Of a stretch of 64,000 nucleotides of DNA, positions 52,898-62,290 are shown in pieces. The number at the start of each line of letters is the position of its first letter. The stretch's first letter is position 1. The stretch is from positions 5,642,001 to 5,706,000 of the forward strand of contig JAZGTN010000073.1 in assembly GCA_037783415.1 (NCBI GenBank), given 5' to 3'. The stretch is from Leptasterias polaris (taxonomy: Eukaryota; Echinodermata; Asteroidea; Forcipulatida; Asteriidae). The position numbers and the translations under genes were made by a program. The notes beneath the pieces are model-generated. The model did not search any database. It was not told the DNA's origin and worked only from the letters and a program-made list of their open reading frames with translations.

Positions 52898-54532
52898 CTA
52901 TTTCATATCTACCAACGAAGCGTAAACAGTGGGCTCCTCCTTCGAGAAGTGCACCTTGTTGTGTTTGGATGGATTATTAATTAAATCTAAGTCCGCGTAA
53001 ACAATTCCCTCTACCTCAAATTTTCCCCTATTGTGATCCTCATCGCCGATGGTTGGAGAAGCGTGTTCTGCATCCGGGACACCTCTGTCCGTGTTCGTGA
53101 CGTCAGCAGATGGAGACGGTTCTGAGCTTCCGGTTGAACTTTCTTTAGAGACCTCCTTATGTGGAATAAAGTCTTTGGAGTGGTCCTTATTGACTGAGGT
53201 ATATAAAACCTCAGGAGTCTGTTGAGGTTCATGAGGTTGCACCAACTGCTCAGTTTTACGGTGAAGATCCACGGATGTATACACCACGGGGGCAACCGGT
53301 TCTTTCGAAAGCTGCCTCGTACTCATCGCATATGGAATCAGCTTCTTCGGAGGCTTGGTACCGGTTTCCTTCTTCTTGCTCTCCTTGTGGACGGAGGCGT
53401 AAACGACCCCGGTGGGTTTCTCGGGTGAGGCTTCGCCACTCTCACGGTGAGACTGTACGGTCGCATACTCCGCCGGAGCAACCTGGTCATTCCTTTGCCG
53501 CACACTGAGTGCGTATGGCACTGGTTTCTTTGGCGGGGCGCTGTCGTTCTCCACAAGGTGCTGTCCCGGAGGAGGCTGCGAGGAGGGGATCGAGCGTCCA
53601 AGGCTTCGTCGCATTTTAAACGGTGTCATTCCCAACTTTCTTCTGCAAAGAATCAACAAAGCTATAACCCCGAGAAGTATCAGTATCAAGATGACAATTA
53701 CCACGGCAACAATTATCCCGGTACTGGAGGACGCTTGCGGTGATGTCGTAGTGGTAACTGTCGCTGCGAGGTCCTGGGTCGTGGCGACAGTAGATGGGGA
53801 AGATACCGAGAGTGGACCGATCTGACAGCTGAGGGTCACACCTGAGAAGTCCACAGAAACGGACGAGCAGTTAAAGGTCAATCCATCTTCAGCAGATGTT
53901 ACTGATATTGTGAGTTGTGTTCCGGTGCCGTTGATAGGGACGCTGGAGGGCCAGTCCAGGACATCGTAGGACCCGTCTGCAGACACCGTAACCACAGCGG
54001 CCATTGCGTCAGACTCAACCGTGCACGAGATTGAGGTACCCGCGAGCAAAGACGCCGGACCTGACGGTGAACATGACGGAAAGATCTCCGCAGCGTACAC
54101 AGTCATGGCTGCTTGTGCGGAAGATATAACCGCAAATGTTTGATCGTAGACCGTGCATGTGTACGTCCCGCTGAAGGCTTGACTAGCCGGGAATATGGTC
54201 AGAATGTGCACTTCAGGTACCGAGTCAGAACTCGATGTGCTGATCACACTGGTGGAATAACGAGGATCTGTGATTTGATCGAGAACCATTCCGTTGAATG
54301 TCAGAGTGTGGGTTTGGTTCCTCCAGCTCACGAGGTGGATTCCTGATTGAAACCGGAGTATCTCACAGCGTAATGACACAGCGTCTCCCTCCCGGGGCTC
54401 GGAGGTAAACTCCGGCAGGACGTTGACAGTTGCCACCGCTGTTTGTGGGAGAACGTAAGGGGCAACGGCAAGTAAGATGATGCAACAGCACATCCCAAAA
54501 CGTACACAGCTATCAGAGAAAATTGCCATCAT
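52898..54532 (-). CDS. Intronless two-Ig-domain receptor with multi-ITIM cytoplasmic tail
   Basis: A 544-residue single-exon frame. Signal peptide about 1-33. Ig domain 1 (about 36-146) has C56, W70 and C126 in SGTYTC. Ig domain 2 (about 148-243) has C154, C170, C222 and C236. Sequons are at N72, N201 and N221. A Ser/Thr-rich stalk (244-270) leads to a helix at 272-295 ending CRRK. The tail (about 250 residues) has eight tyrosines. Y378 (VVYASV), Y418 (VVYTSV), Y444 (VLYTSV) and Y512 (IVYADL) are strict ITIMs, Y537 (TVYASL) is ITSM-like, and Y340, Y356 and Y401 are degenerate. Residues 334-383 and 394-449 are an internal duplication, each opening PPKK. Known ITIM receptors recruit SHP-type phosphatases through tandem SH2 domains; an inhibitory role here is inferred. 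It is paralogous to the two tail-less proteins at 20.3 and 27.2 kb. The frame is complete, with a Met pair at the start. Confidence 0.87.
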   Translation of the reverse strand: MMAIFSDSCVRFGMCCCIILLAVAPYVLPQTAVATVNVLPEFTSEPREGDAVSLRCEILRFQSGIHLVSWRNQTHTLTFNGMVLDQITDPRYSTSVISTSSSDSVPEVHILTIFPASQAFSGTYTCTVYDQTFAVISSAQAAMTVYAAEIFPSCSPSGPASLLAGTSISCTVESDAMAAVVTVSADGSYDVLDWPSSVPINGTGTQLTISVTSAEDGLTFNCSSVSVDFSGVTLSCQIGPLSVSSPSTVATTQDLAATVTTTTSPQASSSTGIIVAVVIVILILILLGVIALLILCRRKLGMTPFKMRRSLGRSIPSSQPPPGQHLVENDSAPPKKPVPYALSVRQRNDQVAPAEYATVQSHRESGEASPEKPTGVVYASVHKESKKKETGTKPPKKLIPYAMSTRQLSKEPVAPVVYTSVDLHRKTEQLVQPHEPQQTPEVLYTSVNKDHSKDFIPHKEVSKESSTGSSEPSPSADVTNTDRGVPDAEHASPTIGDEDHNRGKFEVEGIVYADLDLINNPSKHNKVHFSKEEPTVYASLVDMK

Positions 54533-57500
54533 GTCAACATATAGCTCTTACAGTTAGCCTTGCTCAATAGTAGTTTGATCTAAAACAGAGACTGTACATA
54601 CATTGTTCAAAACATCTTTCATGCCCAGTCATCGGCCATTTTCTTGAATTCCTGCAAATGCTTCAAACTTTCAAAAAAATCTTCAGAATGAAACAAAATG
54701 TACGTCAAGTCCGGCTACCCATACGACTGTCACGATGGGATGATTTCGGAGACAAAGTGCGAGAGTGGTGATATACTCTCTAGCGTCCGCACTCAATGAG
54801 AAGATTTCTCGCACTAGCATCTCCTCACCTTTACAATGTTCATTTCCTTAATAAACCATTTCAATCCATTGTACGGTCTCACACAGTTACAACCATAGAT
54901 TCGGATCTAATCCTGACGTCACAGAAATACCAATCAAATGATCGTCTTCCCACGGGCGAATTGTTCCGAGTAATCTTGACTGTCATAACACGGAAGAGCT
55001 GGTTAACTTTATTTCCGCCTGGTTATTTCCGTGTTTTTGATGTTTACTGGGGGCAAGGTGTACGTAGAGCCTGTTGATGACCCATCCCAAAGAAGCTATT
55101 CTGATTTGACCGATAGTTAAAACCCACTCAACCCGATTACTGCTGAATGAAACGCACTTAGACCATTACTCTTATGCAAATTATCTGGCCAGGACAAGAT
55201 TCGAGCCACGTCTGTTTGGAGAATTTGTTTTCACTTGAGCTTAGCATATAGAAAGGATTCTCTATGAGCTTTTTATAGTTTGAAGTGTGGATTCGCGAAC
55301 CATAAAAAGGGCACAAGTTGAATTCTTCCTGAGTCGGTTTATCACCCATGACTGCAATAACGAGGCCAATTGGCCTTCAAACAACGTAACAATTCCATTG
55401 AATTCTTAACATCTTTACTCTCAAAAAGGTGACACATCCTGGCGAAGTTTCATATACAGTTGTTCATGTCTCGAACCATACAAATATAATCTAAAACTAC
55501 ATGTTTCAATGCAGTGAATTATTGGTATATACACTTACGTCAATGACGTAGCATGAATTGCCAAGTTGTCACTCATTAACAACATCGCTGGGACTGGCCA
55601 AAATTACCTATTTTTAACAGGAACGCTGTTATAAGAGGAGAAACAAAGAAACACAAAGCAGAAGTGAGATTCGGGACTTCAGAATGTATACTCTTTATAT
55701 TGAAGATTGTCTGGTTTATATTATCTTTTCTGCTTGCTACTACTGTAATTCATATAGTTGCTTAACCCCCTAACAGGACCGGGTTTTGTTTGGGACTTAC
55801 GGGGACTGGGGGGGGGGGGGGGGGGGGGCACATAGGCCCCCCTAACAAAGTTAAACAAATATACGATCCCTTCCTGCAGTAGAATAAAGTAAAAAGAAGA
55901 CAGAGTCAATGAGAGTTCATCCAAAGGATGAGAAATCGCGCTGAAAAACGAGATTGTTCACACCGGTTATTGACTTGGCATTTTGGGTATATACCCATAA
56001 CTAAATCTGACAGCAAAGACAAGCGAAATAATTGAGCGACTGGGGCATTGGCACACATACAATCATCTTTGATTAAGAGGCCATCGAGGTTGACGAGTAA
56101 TTGAGTGTTCCCTCGCCAGGTAGCCCAAGGCAGGTGATTGAGTATACCGCAGCCTTTAAGGGTTCCAGGGGTGGCCAAGGTCTACCAGTCTTCATAGGAG
56201 TTCCGGTTCAACTCCCGGTCAGTCTTTCTCTGTAGTCCTCATCAGATCAAAGGAGAGGTTGTCGAGAGTCTTCACCATTTTCAAGGTATGCAGAGTTTTT
56301 CCCTCAAATATCAACGAGCCACTTGTTCACCATTCACAAAGACAGCCGTGAATGTTGATTGCCATAGAAAAAATACGGGACCGGATTTCTTTGTCCAACC
56401 AATGGGCACAATGGCGAACAAAGCAAAAGATAGCTTCGCCAACATCAACACGTTTCGGTCCTGCCGTCTTCAAAAAAGAAAAATTTTCTCGCAAAATATG
56501 ATGTTTTTAACTTAGTTTCATCCTCTTTTAGCAGTATTACATTTTAACGACCTTGCTATCATTTCTAAACTTGCCCTTTTAAAGTTATATTTACTACGAG
56601 AGGGACGCAGTCGAATATCTCAGGTAGCGACAATCTAGCTGGCTGTCGTATCCGGATGATATTAATGACACTATAAAGCTCCACTCCAGCCACATAATTA
56701 TTTTTAGTTATTTCAAACAAACCCCCAACAAAAGGAGATGATAACGTACAACAAAGGGGACAGTCAGCAGACAAACAAGCCAAATACAAATCATAATAAC
56801 CCCCACTCGCTGGGGTGGCCGCACAAGACATACAAACAAATAGTATTAAGATTGTCAAAGACACGAGCAGCAGACCAAGAGTGTCAAGATCATCACCATT
56901 AAGAAATTGGTTACGAAATAAAACTGAGTTGACGCTATCACAAGCACCATGGTTGATACAGTCTAGATTCTCATGCCGTCTAGAAGATGGACTGACAATG
57001 CATTTCAACAGCGAGAACTCATCATCCATGCTAGAACTTTTTTTCACTCAATCAATTAAATTATTCTTGTATGCAAAAACCTCATTGTCCTTATATAATA
57101 TTGTAGAATAAATTATTGCAGAAATCAAAAAAGTTACCCTAACACAGTTTGATAAGTTCACATTCAAGGTTAAAATGTAGTCTGGCTTGGCACCTATATA
57201 TACAGGTGTAAATTACTCGTTCCTCTTGTCTCGATGGAAGGGGGGGGGGGGCTACTAACCATAATTTGGAGACCCTAGATCCTTGTTGCGACAGATGATC
57301 TATGATTGACAGACAAGGAGGCCACTGAGACAAACAGGAAAACAGATAATATACAAAGAAGCAGGCAGACTGACAGACAATAATTGCACTCAGTGGAAAC
57401 ATTCAAAGACGCGACATCCGCCAGAAGTGCGGCGTTTGATGACACCTGTAATGGAGGGAAATGTATTTGCTATTTTCAGATTATGCGAAGACGTAATACA

Positions 57501-57757
57501 TAATTCTCATGGGGTGTCTCACAAGTTATTGATTTCTTCTCAAGATAAAGTGCCGCATTATATTGGTAATTTTATTGAACTGCTGACCATACTGATTGAG
57601 AACACAAACCATTGACAAATAGTAAATAAATAAACAAACATTTATAAATAAAACACAAATATGATTTTTAAAATTGTGTATGCAAGTTTTCCCCAAACAT
57701 GGCTAAAAGCCACTCTTAATAAGGGGCTAGAAGAAGCAACAATTTAAAATGAATAAC
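54533..57757. other. Non-coding stretch upstream of the ITIM receptor, one doubtful frame
   Basis: Contains a G21 tract (55808-55828), a tRNA-like B-box fragment near 56200 (CCGGTTCAACTCCCGG), a GAAACG hairpin motif on the minus strand (56451-56472) and a G12 tract (57240-57251). The first few hundred bases above 54532 are the likely promoter side of the receptor gene, but no TATA box or other clear element is recognised. Confidence 0.4.
56565..57047 (-). CDS. Unrecognised open frame, 160 codons, one possible membrane helix
   Basis: The product has a hydrophobic stretch at about residues 57-75 followed by a Cys-rich part. No signal peptide and no domain is recognised. It could be a small membrane protein, a terminal exon or chance. 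Listed for its length only. Confidence 0.2.
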   Translation of the reverse strand: MKKSSSMDDEFSLLKCIVSPSSRRHENLDCINHGACDSVNSVLFRNQFLNGDDLDTLGLLLVSLTILILFVCMSCAATPASGGYYDLYLACLSADCPLCCTLSSPFVGGLFEITKNNYVAGVELYSVINIIRIRQPARLSLPEIFDCVPLVVNITLKGQV

Positions 57758-58066
57758 TCAGGAGAGCTGAAGGCAGGAATTGATATTCCACTTAAACTGA
57801 TCTAGATTGTAGGATGGAGGGAAACATGCACCAGGCAAGGAGTTCCAAAGAGACGCAGTACGTGGAATAAAACTGTTGGGTTGGCTCTTTGTTCTAAATT
57901 TCAGCAAAGCAAGAGTGTATGGGTGAGAAGAAGCAGAAAGCCTGGTTTCATGCTCAAACACCCTGGTAAGAGGAAGCAGGTTGGACACACAATGAAATAG
58001 ACCGGGCACCTGGATATGTATTACCTTAACCTGAGGACATAACGATATGGCATGTGGTATGTTCAC
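57758..58066 (-). mobile_element. LINE 3' remnant (reverse transcriptase C-terminus)
   Basis: The minus-strand translation ends with FIPRTASLWNSLPGACFPPS followed by YNLDQFKWNINSCL. This is the conserved end of reverse transcriptases of CR1/Jockey-like non-LTR elements. The upstream domains are missing, so it is a 5'-truncated dead copy, the usual state of LINE insertions. Confidence 0.75.
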
Positions 58067-58339
58067 TTTCTGGTTCAGAGTTTCACCTCACCCCCAAATG
58101 ATACCGGTGTGTAGCTGCTGCACAGCTCGAATCCCCACAAGCATTGAATTAGGACTCGGGCGGGGCGGGTTTGGGGCGTACGTGATCGATTGTCATCTCA
58201 TCATCACCTGACCATAATGTATATCAACAAGAGAGACATCTATACAGAATCTTAGCTGCCGTTACCCTTCACCCTATACTACCCAATCTCAGAACTCAAA
58301 TTAATCATCAACTCGTCATACACCGCAGATTTTGAACAG

Positions 58340-58580
58340 GATGGACCCTCCCTTAAAGGGTGACGATTCTTATGCCACCGCTTGCTAAATCAAAACATCA
58401 CCGCCAGCAAATCACCACCACCACCCCATCCCTCAAAGGGTGTAGATTCTGATGCTTGCCCAAGTCTCATCAGAACATCACCCCCAGCAAATCACCCCAC
58501 CACACCAGCTCTTAAAGGGCGACGAAAAGCTGATGCGTGCCCGCATCTAAATCAGAACATCACTCCATCCCCTCAACCCC
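58340..58580. repeat. Minisatellite, unit about 80 bases, three copies
   Basis: Each unit holds TTAAAGGG or TCAAAGGG, then GATTCTGATGC, then AATCAGAACATCAC and CAGCAAATCACC, with drift between copies. Confidence 0.75.
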
Positions 58581-58669
58581 TCCCCTAAAATGGGGACCAT
58601 AATGAGCAGTTACAGCACCTGTCTACACAGACGAGCCTCCACATGATGTCGGTGTAGGAAACGGGGCCT

Positions 58670-59050
58670 TTGCGAGAAGCTGTTGCTTTGAAATATTCAA
58701 ACCGCCAAACAGAACATGTGCTCGTTCGCAGAAACAGGTGTGGGGGGATTCAACGCGATCCTCTTCCTGCGAGTAAATTTCCCCCCGATATTAGTCACGT
58801 CGGGACGGTAGGCAAATGTTACACCACAGCTTTACAAACTAATCCAGTGTTGAATGAACATTTGAATGTTCTGTCATTACACGGAAAAATATCCCATGAC
58901 CAGCCATCCGCATTATGGCTTGGATTATATAGACATAATTATAAAATGCATCATAGGATAAAGAAATCCTCTAAACCGGTGGTGATTAATTGCAAAGTGT
59001 TTTTTGACAACGGTGTTATTGAAAACCTCCGTCCGTGCCAAGAACAATAG
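58670..59050 (+). CDS. Unrecognised open frame, 126 codons, doubtful
   Basis: Lies between two minisatellites. It has no signal peptide, membrane helix or known motif. It may be a chance frame or a worn transposon piece. Confidence 0.12.
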   Translation: MREAVALKYSNRQTEHVLVRRNRCGGIQRDPLPASKFPPDISHVGTVGKCYTTALQTNPVLNEHLNVLSLHGKISHDQPSALWLGLYRHNYKMHHRIKKSSKPVVINCKVFFDNGVIENLRPCQEQ

Positions 59051-59395
59051 GCTACAGATCAGTAAAGAGACAATGAAGGTATTGTCCAAAATAAACTCTA
59101 ACCTTTCCCGGGTTAAAGACGACACGTTTTCAAAAGTACAATAGGCTACAGAAGAGTAAAGACAATGAGGTGATTGTCAAAAATAAACTCTAACCTTTCC
59201 CGGTTTAAATTTGAGCCTGATCAAAAAAGACGGGGCTAACCGTGGGTGTGCACGACACATGTTTTCAAAAGTACAACAGGCTACAGAAGAGTAAAGATAA
59301 TAAGGGGATTGTCAAAAATAAACCTCTAAGCTTTCCCGGGTTAGAGATGACCCCGATCAAAAGAGAAGGGGCTAACCGTGGGTGTGCACGACACT
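59046..59395. repeat. Minisatellite, unit about 95-135 bases, three copies
   Basis: AGGCTACAGA starts recur at about 59050, 59144 and 59279, each followed by AGTAAAGA, an ATTGTCAAAAATAAA-type word and CTTTCCCGGGTTA. The second and third units also share GGGGCTAACCGTGGGTGTGC. Confidence 0.8.
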
Positions 59396-59640
59396 TTTTC
59401 AGGGCCAAACTTTAATAGTTCCCTTGAATAAGGTCAGCTACACCTCTCATATTAATTATTATGGTACGCCTCTTATAATTGACCAACGAGCTTTTACTGT
59501 CAATGCACTGACATTGTGGAAACAGCTCCCTGTCAACACCCATTATGCACTGTCTCTGGAATCCTTTAAAGTCAAGTTAGAAACGCATTTGTTTCTGATT
59601 CAAGTTAAAATTAGTGTTGTATTTGTTGTGTTAAATTCGG
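59382..59640 (+). mobile_element. LINE 3' remnant (reverse transcriptase C-terminus)
   Basis: The translation contains RAFTVNALTLWKQLPVNTHY followed by ALSLESFKVKLETHLF, the characteristic last part of CR1/L2-like reverse transcriptases. Only this end is present, beginning right after the minisatellite at 59046-59395. Confidence 0.8.
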
Positions 59641-59868
59641 TTGTTATTTCACAGCGCTTCGAAACCAACGTAAAAGAGCTAAGTAATTAATAACAGTGGT
59701 CAAACAAACAAATAACACTAATAATAGTCAAAGAAACAAACACTCAGTTTGTACTCGACATGCTACGTCATAAAATATTATAATGGAAGAGGCTTATAAG
59801 AAAAACATACATGTTTCTAGGCTATCAAAAATAAGTTTTTAGCTAGTTTCCCATTCAGTAAATCTTCT

Positions 59869-60231
59869 TTAAAGGCCCTATACACTATTGGTAAGATCGA
59901 AAAACACAAATGTTCACAGATTCACACATAACTTACATGATTTTAAGTAAGTAATGGTAGAAAGGGTTCCTTAAAATATTTCTGCCTAAAATGCTATCGT
60001 TTCTGAGAAATGAGTAAAACAATAGTTTTTATCGCGCGCGATAATAAACTCGATGTTTGAAAAACAGAAAACACATAAGGTCTCTTTTCACTATTTTCTC
60101 GTAACCTCGATGATCAATTGAGCTCAAATTTTCACATGTTTGTTATTTCATGTATGTGGTTGATTACACAAAATATGAACACTGTCTGTGATTATTGTCA
60201 GCTCTACCAATCCTGTATAATACCTTTAAAG
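59869..60231. mobile_element. MITE family B relative
   Basis: TTAAAGGCCCTATACACTAT at the left and GTATAATACCTTTAA at the right, with the family words CTCGATGATCAATTGAGCTC, AAATTTTCACATGTTTGTTA and ATGTATGTGGTTGATTACAC inside. Confidence 0.65.
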
Positions 60232-61185
60232 AGCTGGATATTTGTAAATATCTAACAACCAACGAAATATCTTCTACGTGCCCCTTTCCATGCAGCTTCG
60301 TCCACTTTTCCGTTGTGATCAAGGCCAAGTCGCCACAACACATCTTGCTGGGGATTTCGACACATCCTACAGTTTGCTGTTCAGTTTCCAGGATGGACCT
60401 GATGAAAAGTTATATCAATATTTTGACCGGATGTTTTGGCATACGGTTTCTTGTCAGTCACCTAGTGCCTAAAATGAAGTGACGTTTATACTTTTATGAC
60501 ATAATTCAATCTAGGCTTGAAAAAATATTCTGACCACGTGTTGTGCCTGGCGTATCTCCATCAATGAGCTCCCCGCAGATTATGACATATTTACATTAAT
60601 TTTGTAACTTCATTACTTCTGTATTTCTTTAACTGCGTTCTTGTAATGCTTGATTTCCGTTTGAGATAGTAGCCTTGGCAGATGAGGATTTCTTTTAAAT
60701 TGAATATCTATTAGATATCCGGTGTTGATTGCATGGTGCTTGGGGTCGTTTGTGGTAATTTTACTGAGGACTTGATACCATGGTCGTTTAAAGCAAGCTC
60801 AAGATCAGCATTAAAACTTAAAAGTGATACAGACTTAGAACTTCGTCTTGGTAAGGGCGAGGAAGGAGAAGCAAATATAAGGAACAACGTCAACTGAATG
60901 GACATTCAGATGAAAAACAATTGTTTAAAAAAAACCAACAACAACAACTGTCCACTAGAAAGCACAGGAGCTGTATTTGAGCAAATACGGGTATCTCTGC
61001 CCAATTAGACGCGGTTTTGGCGAGATTTCCTCGATCCAGTTGGCAGCCGCAGAAGTTGACTAAAAAGCCGACAACAGAAGACAGTGTGAGCTGCGACTTG
61101 CATTATGTTAAACAAGTTGTCAGTTGTTGTCGCCAGTTGTCGGTTGTTTTAAGTACGGCCCGACATCTGGGTACCATTTTTTGTT
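60232..61185. other. Non-coding stretch, nothing recognised
   Basis: Overlapping plus frames at 60195-60482 lack any domain. Confidence 0.45.
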
Positions 61186-61349
61186 CCCCGTTTACAAAAC
61201 CACGACTTGAGCTTGCGCTCCCACTTGTGCTCCGGCTTGGGCTCTGTCTGCCTGTTTGAAGCCCCGTACGGCGGAAAGCACGCGTATAACTGACGGAGCC
61301 TAAGCCCAAGCCCAAGCCCATGGCCCAGGCCGTGGTTTCGCAAACGGCC
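61186..61349. mobile_element. MITE family D, second copy
   Basis: Left CCGTTTACAAAACCACG and right CGTGGTTTCGCAAACGGCC are inverted repeats with a few mismatches. The core repeats GGCTTGGGCTC-type hexamers and shares CCCCGTAC and GACGGAGCCT with the 44309 copy. Confidence 0.7.
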
Positions 61350-62002
61350 TGACTGAAGAAGAAGAAGAAGAATATCCAGCACAAGGACAATATCTCTGCC
61401 GTTGCACGGGCAGAGATAAATACCAGCACAGGCCTCGAATTTCGTCTTTGGGAGAGCAGGGTCAATTCACTTCTGCAAAGGGCAGTCATTTCCTGGCCTA
61501 GTGGTCCCGGCAGTTATCAATGTTTATGTCCGTTATCTTAATTAGCGGCACTTTTGCCGGCATACAATGCTGGGTACACAAATTAGTCGATGCACCACTT
61601 CCAGCAGTTACATAACATTGCCATTGCCGTACCTTATCTTGATTCAAAGAGAGTAAGACTACAACACTTGCCGCAGTAGGGCTTTTTTTTTTAAAACAAG
61701 CTTAAGTTTAATACTGTCACCCACGCATAGAAAAGCCGAAGCTTAAAAATCATCCCTCTGACCGCTTAAATCATGCATCCGCTTTCATCTAAATCCAAAC
61801 GAATCATTTAAGATCGCTTGCGTGTGAATAGTAAACCTTTTGATTGATGAAAAATAAATAATATATATTTATTGATTAATCTATAAGATATTAACCCAGG
61901 ATTCGGTTACTAGGCTGACCGGGTTTCCTCTCAAGCCCTCTCAAGGGAACTGGCAGGGCAACTGGGAATGCTCTGGGGATTCCCAGTGTGGGGTTTTAGT
62001 GT

Positions 62003-62290
62003 CGTGAAGAGGCCGAGTGGTCAAGCGCACTGGACTCCCCCTCTGGTGTTTCTGATCAGCAGAGTGTGGGTCCAAGTCCCGGTTTTGACACCTGTGTCCT
62101 TAAGCAAGACACTTAACCATTAATGCTTCGTCCTTCGGTTGGGACGTAAAGACGTATGTTCCGTGTGCACGCAAAAAGAACCAAGTACACTTAGCGCAAA
62201 GAGAAGGGACTTGACTCAGTGTTTCTGGCATGGTCTGGCAGCAATACGCGACACCTCATCTTGTATCCCTTTCAAGGTGTTGTATTATTG
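62003..62290 (+). mobile_element. SINE family 1 copy
   Basis: A-box GGCCGAGTGGTCAAGCG and B-box GGGTCCAAGTCCCGG, then TGTCCTTAAGCAAGACACTT, GGGACGTAAAGACG and CCCTTTCAAGGTG near the end. This is the body subtype seen at 41870-42197. Confidence 0.85.

Noticed and set aside
53338..53743. Several frames of 68-98 codons inside the ITIM receptor gene
   Set aside because: Other-frame shadows of the 544-residue coding sequence.
57758..59640. An intact LINE
   Set aside because: Only the last part of reverse transcriptase is visible in each piece, and the two pieces lie in opposite orientations.
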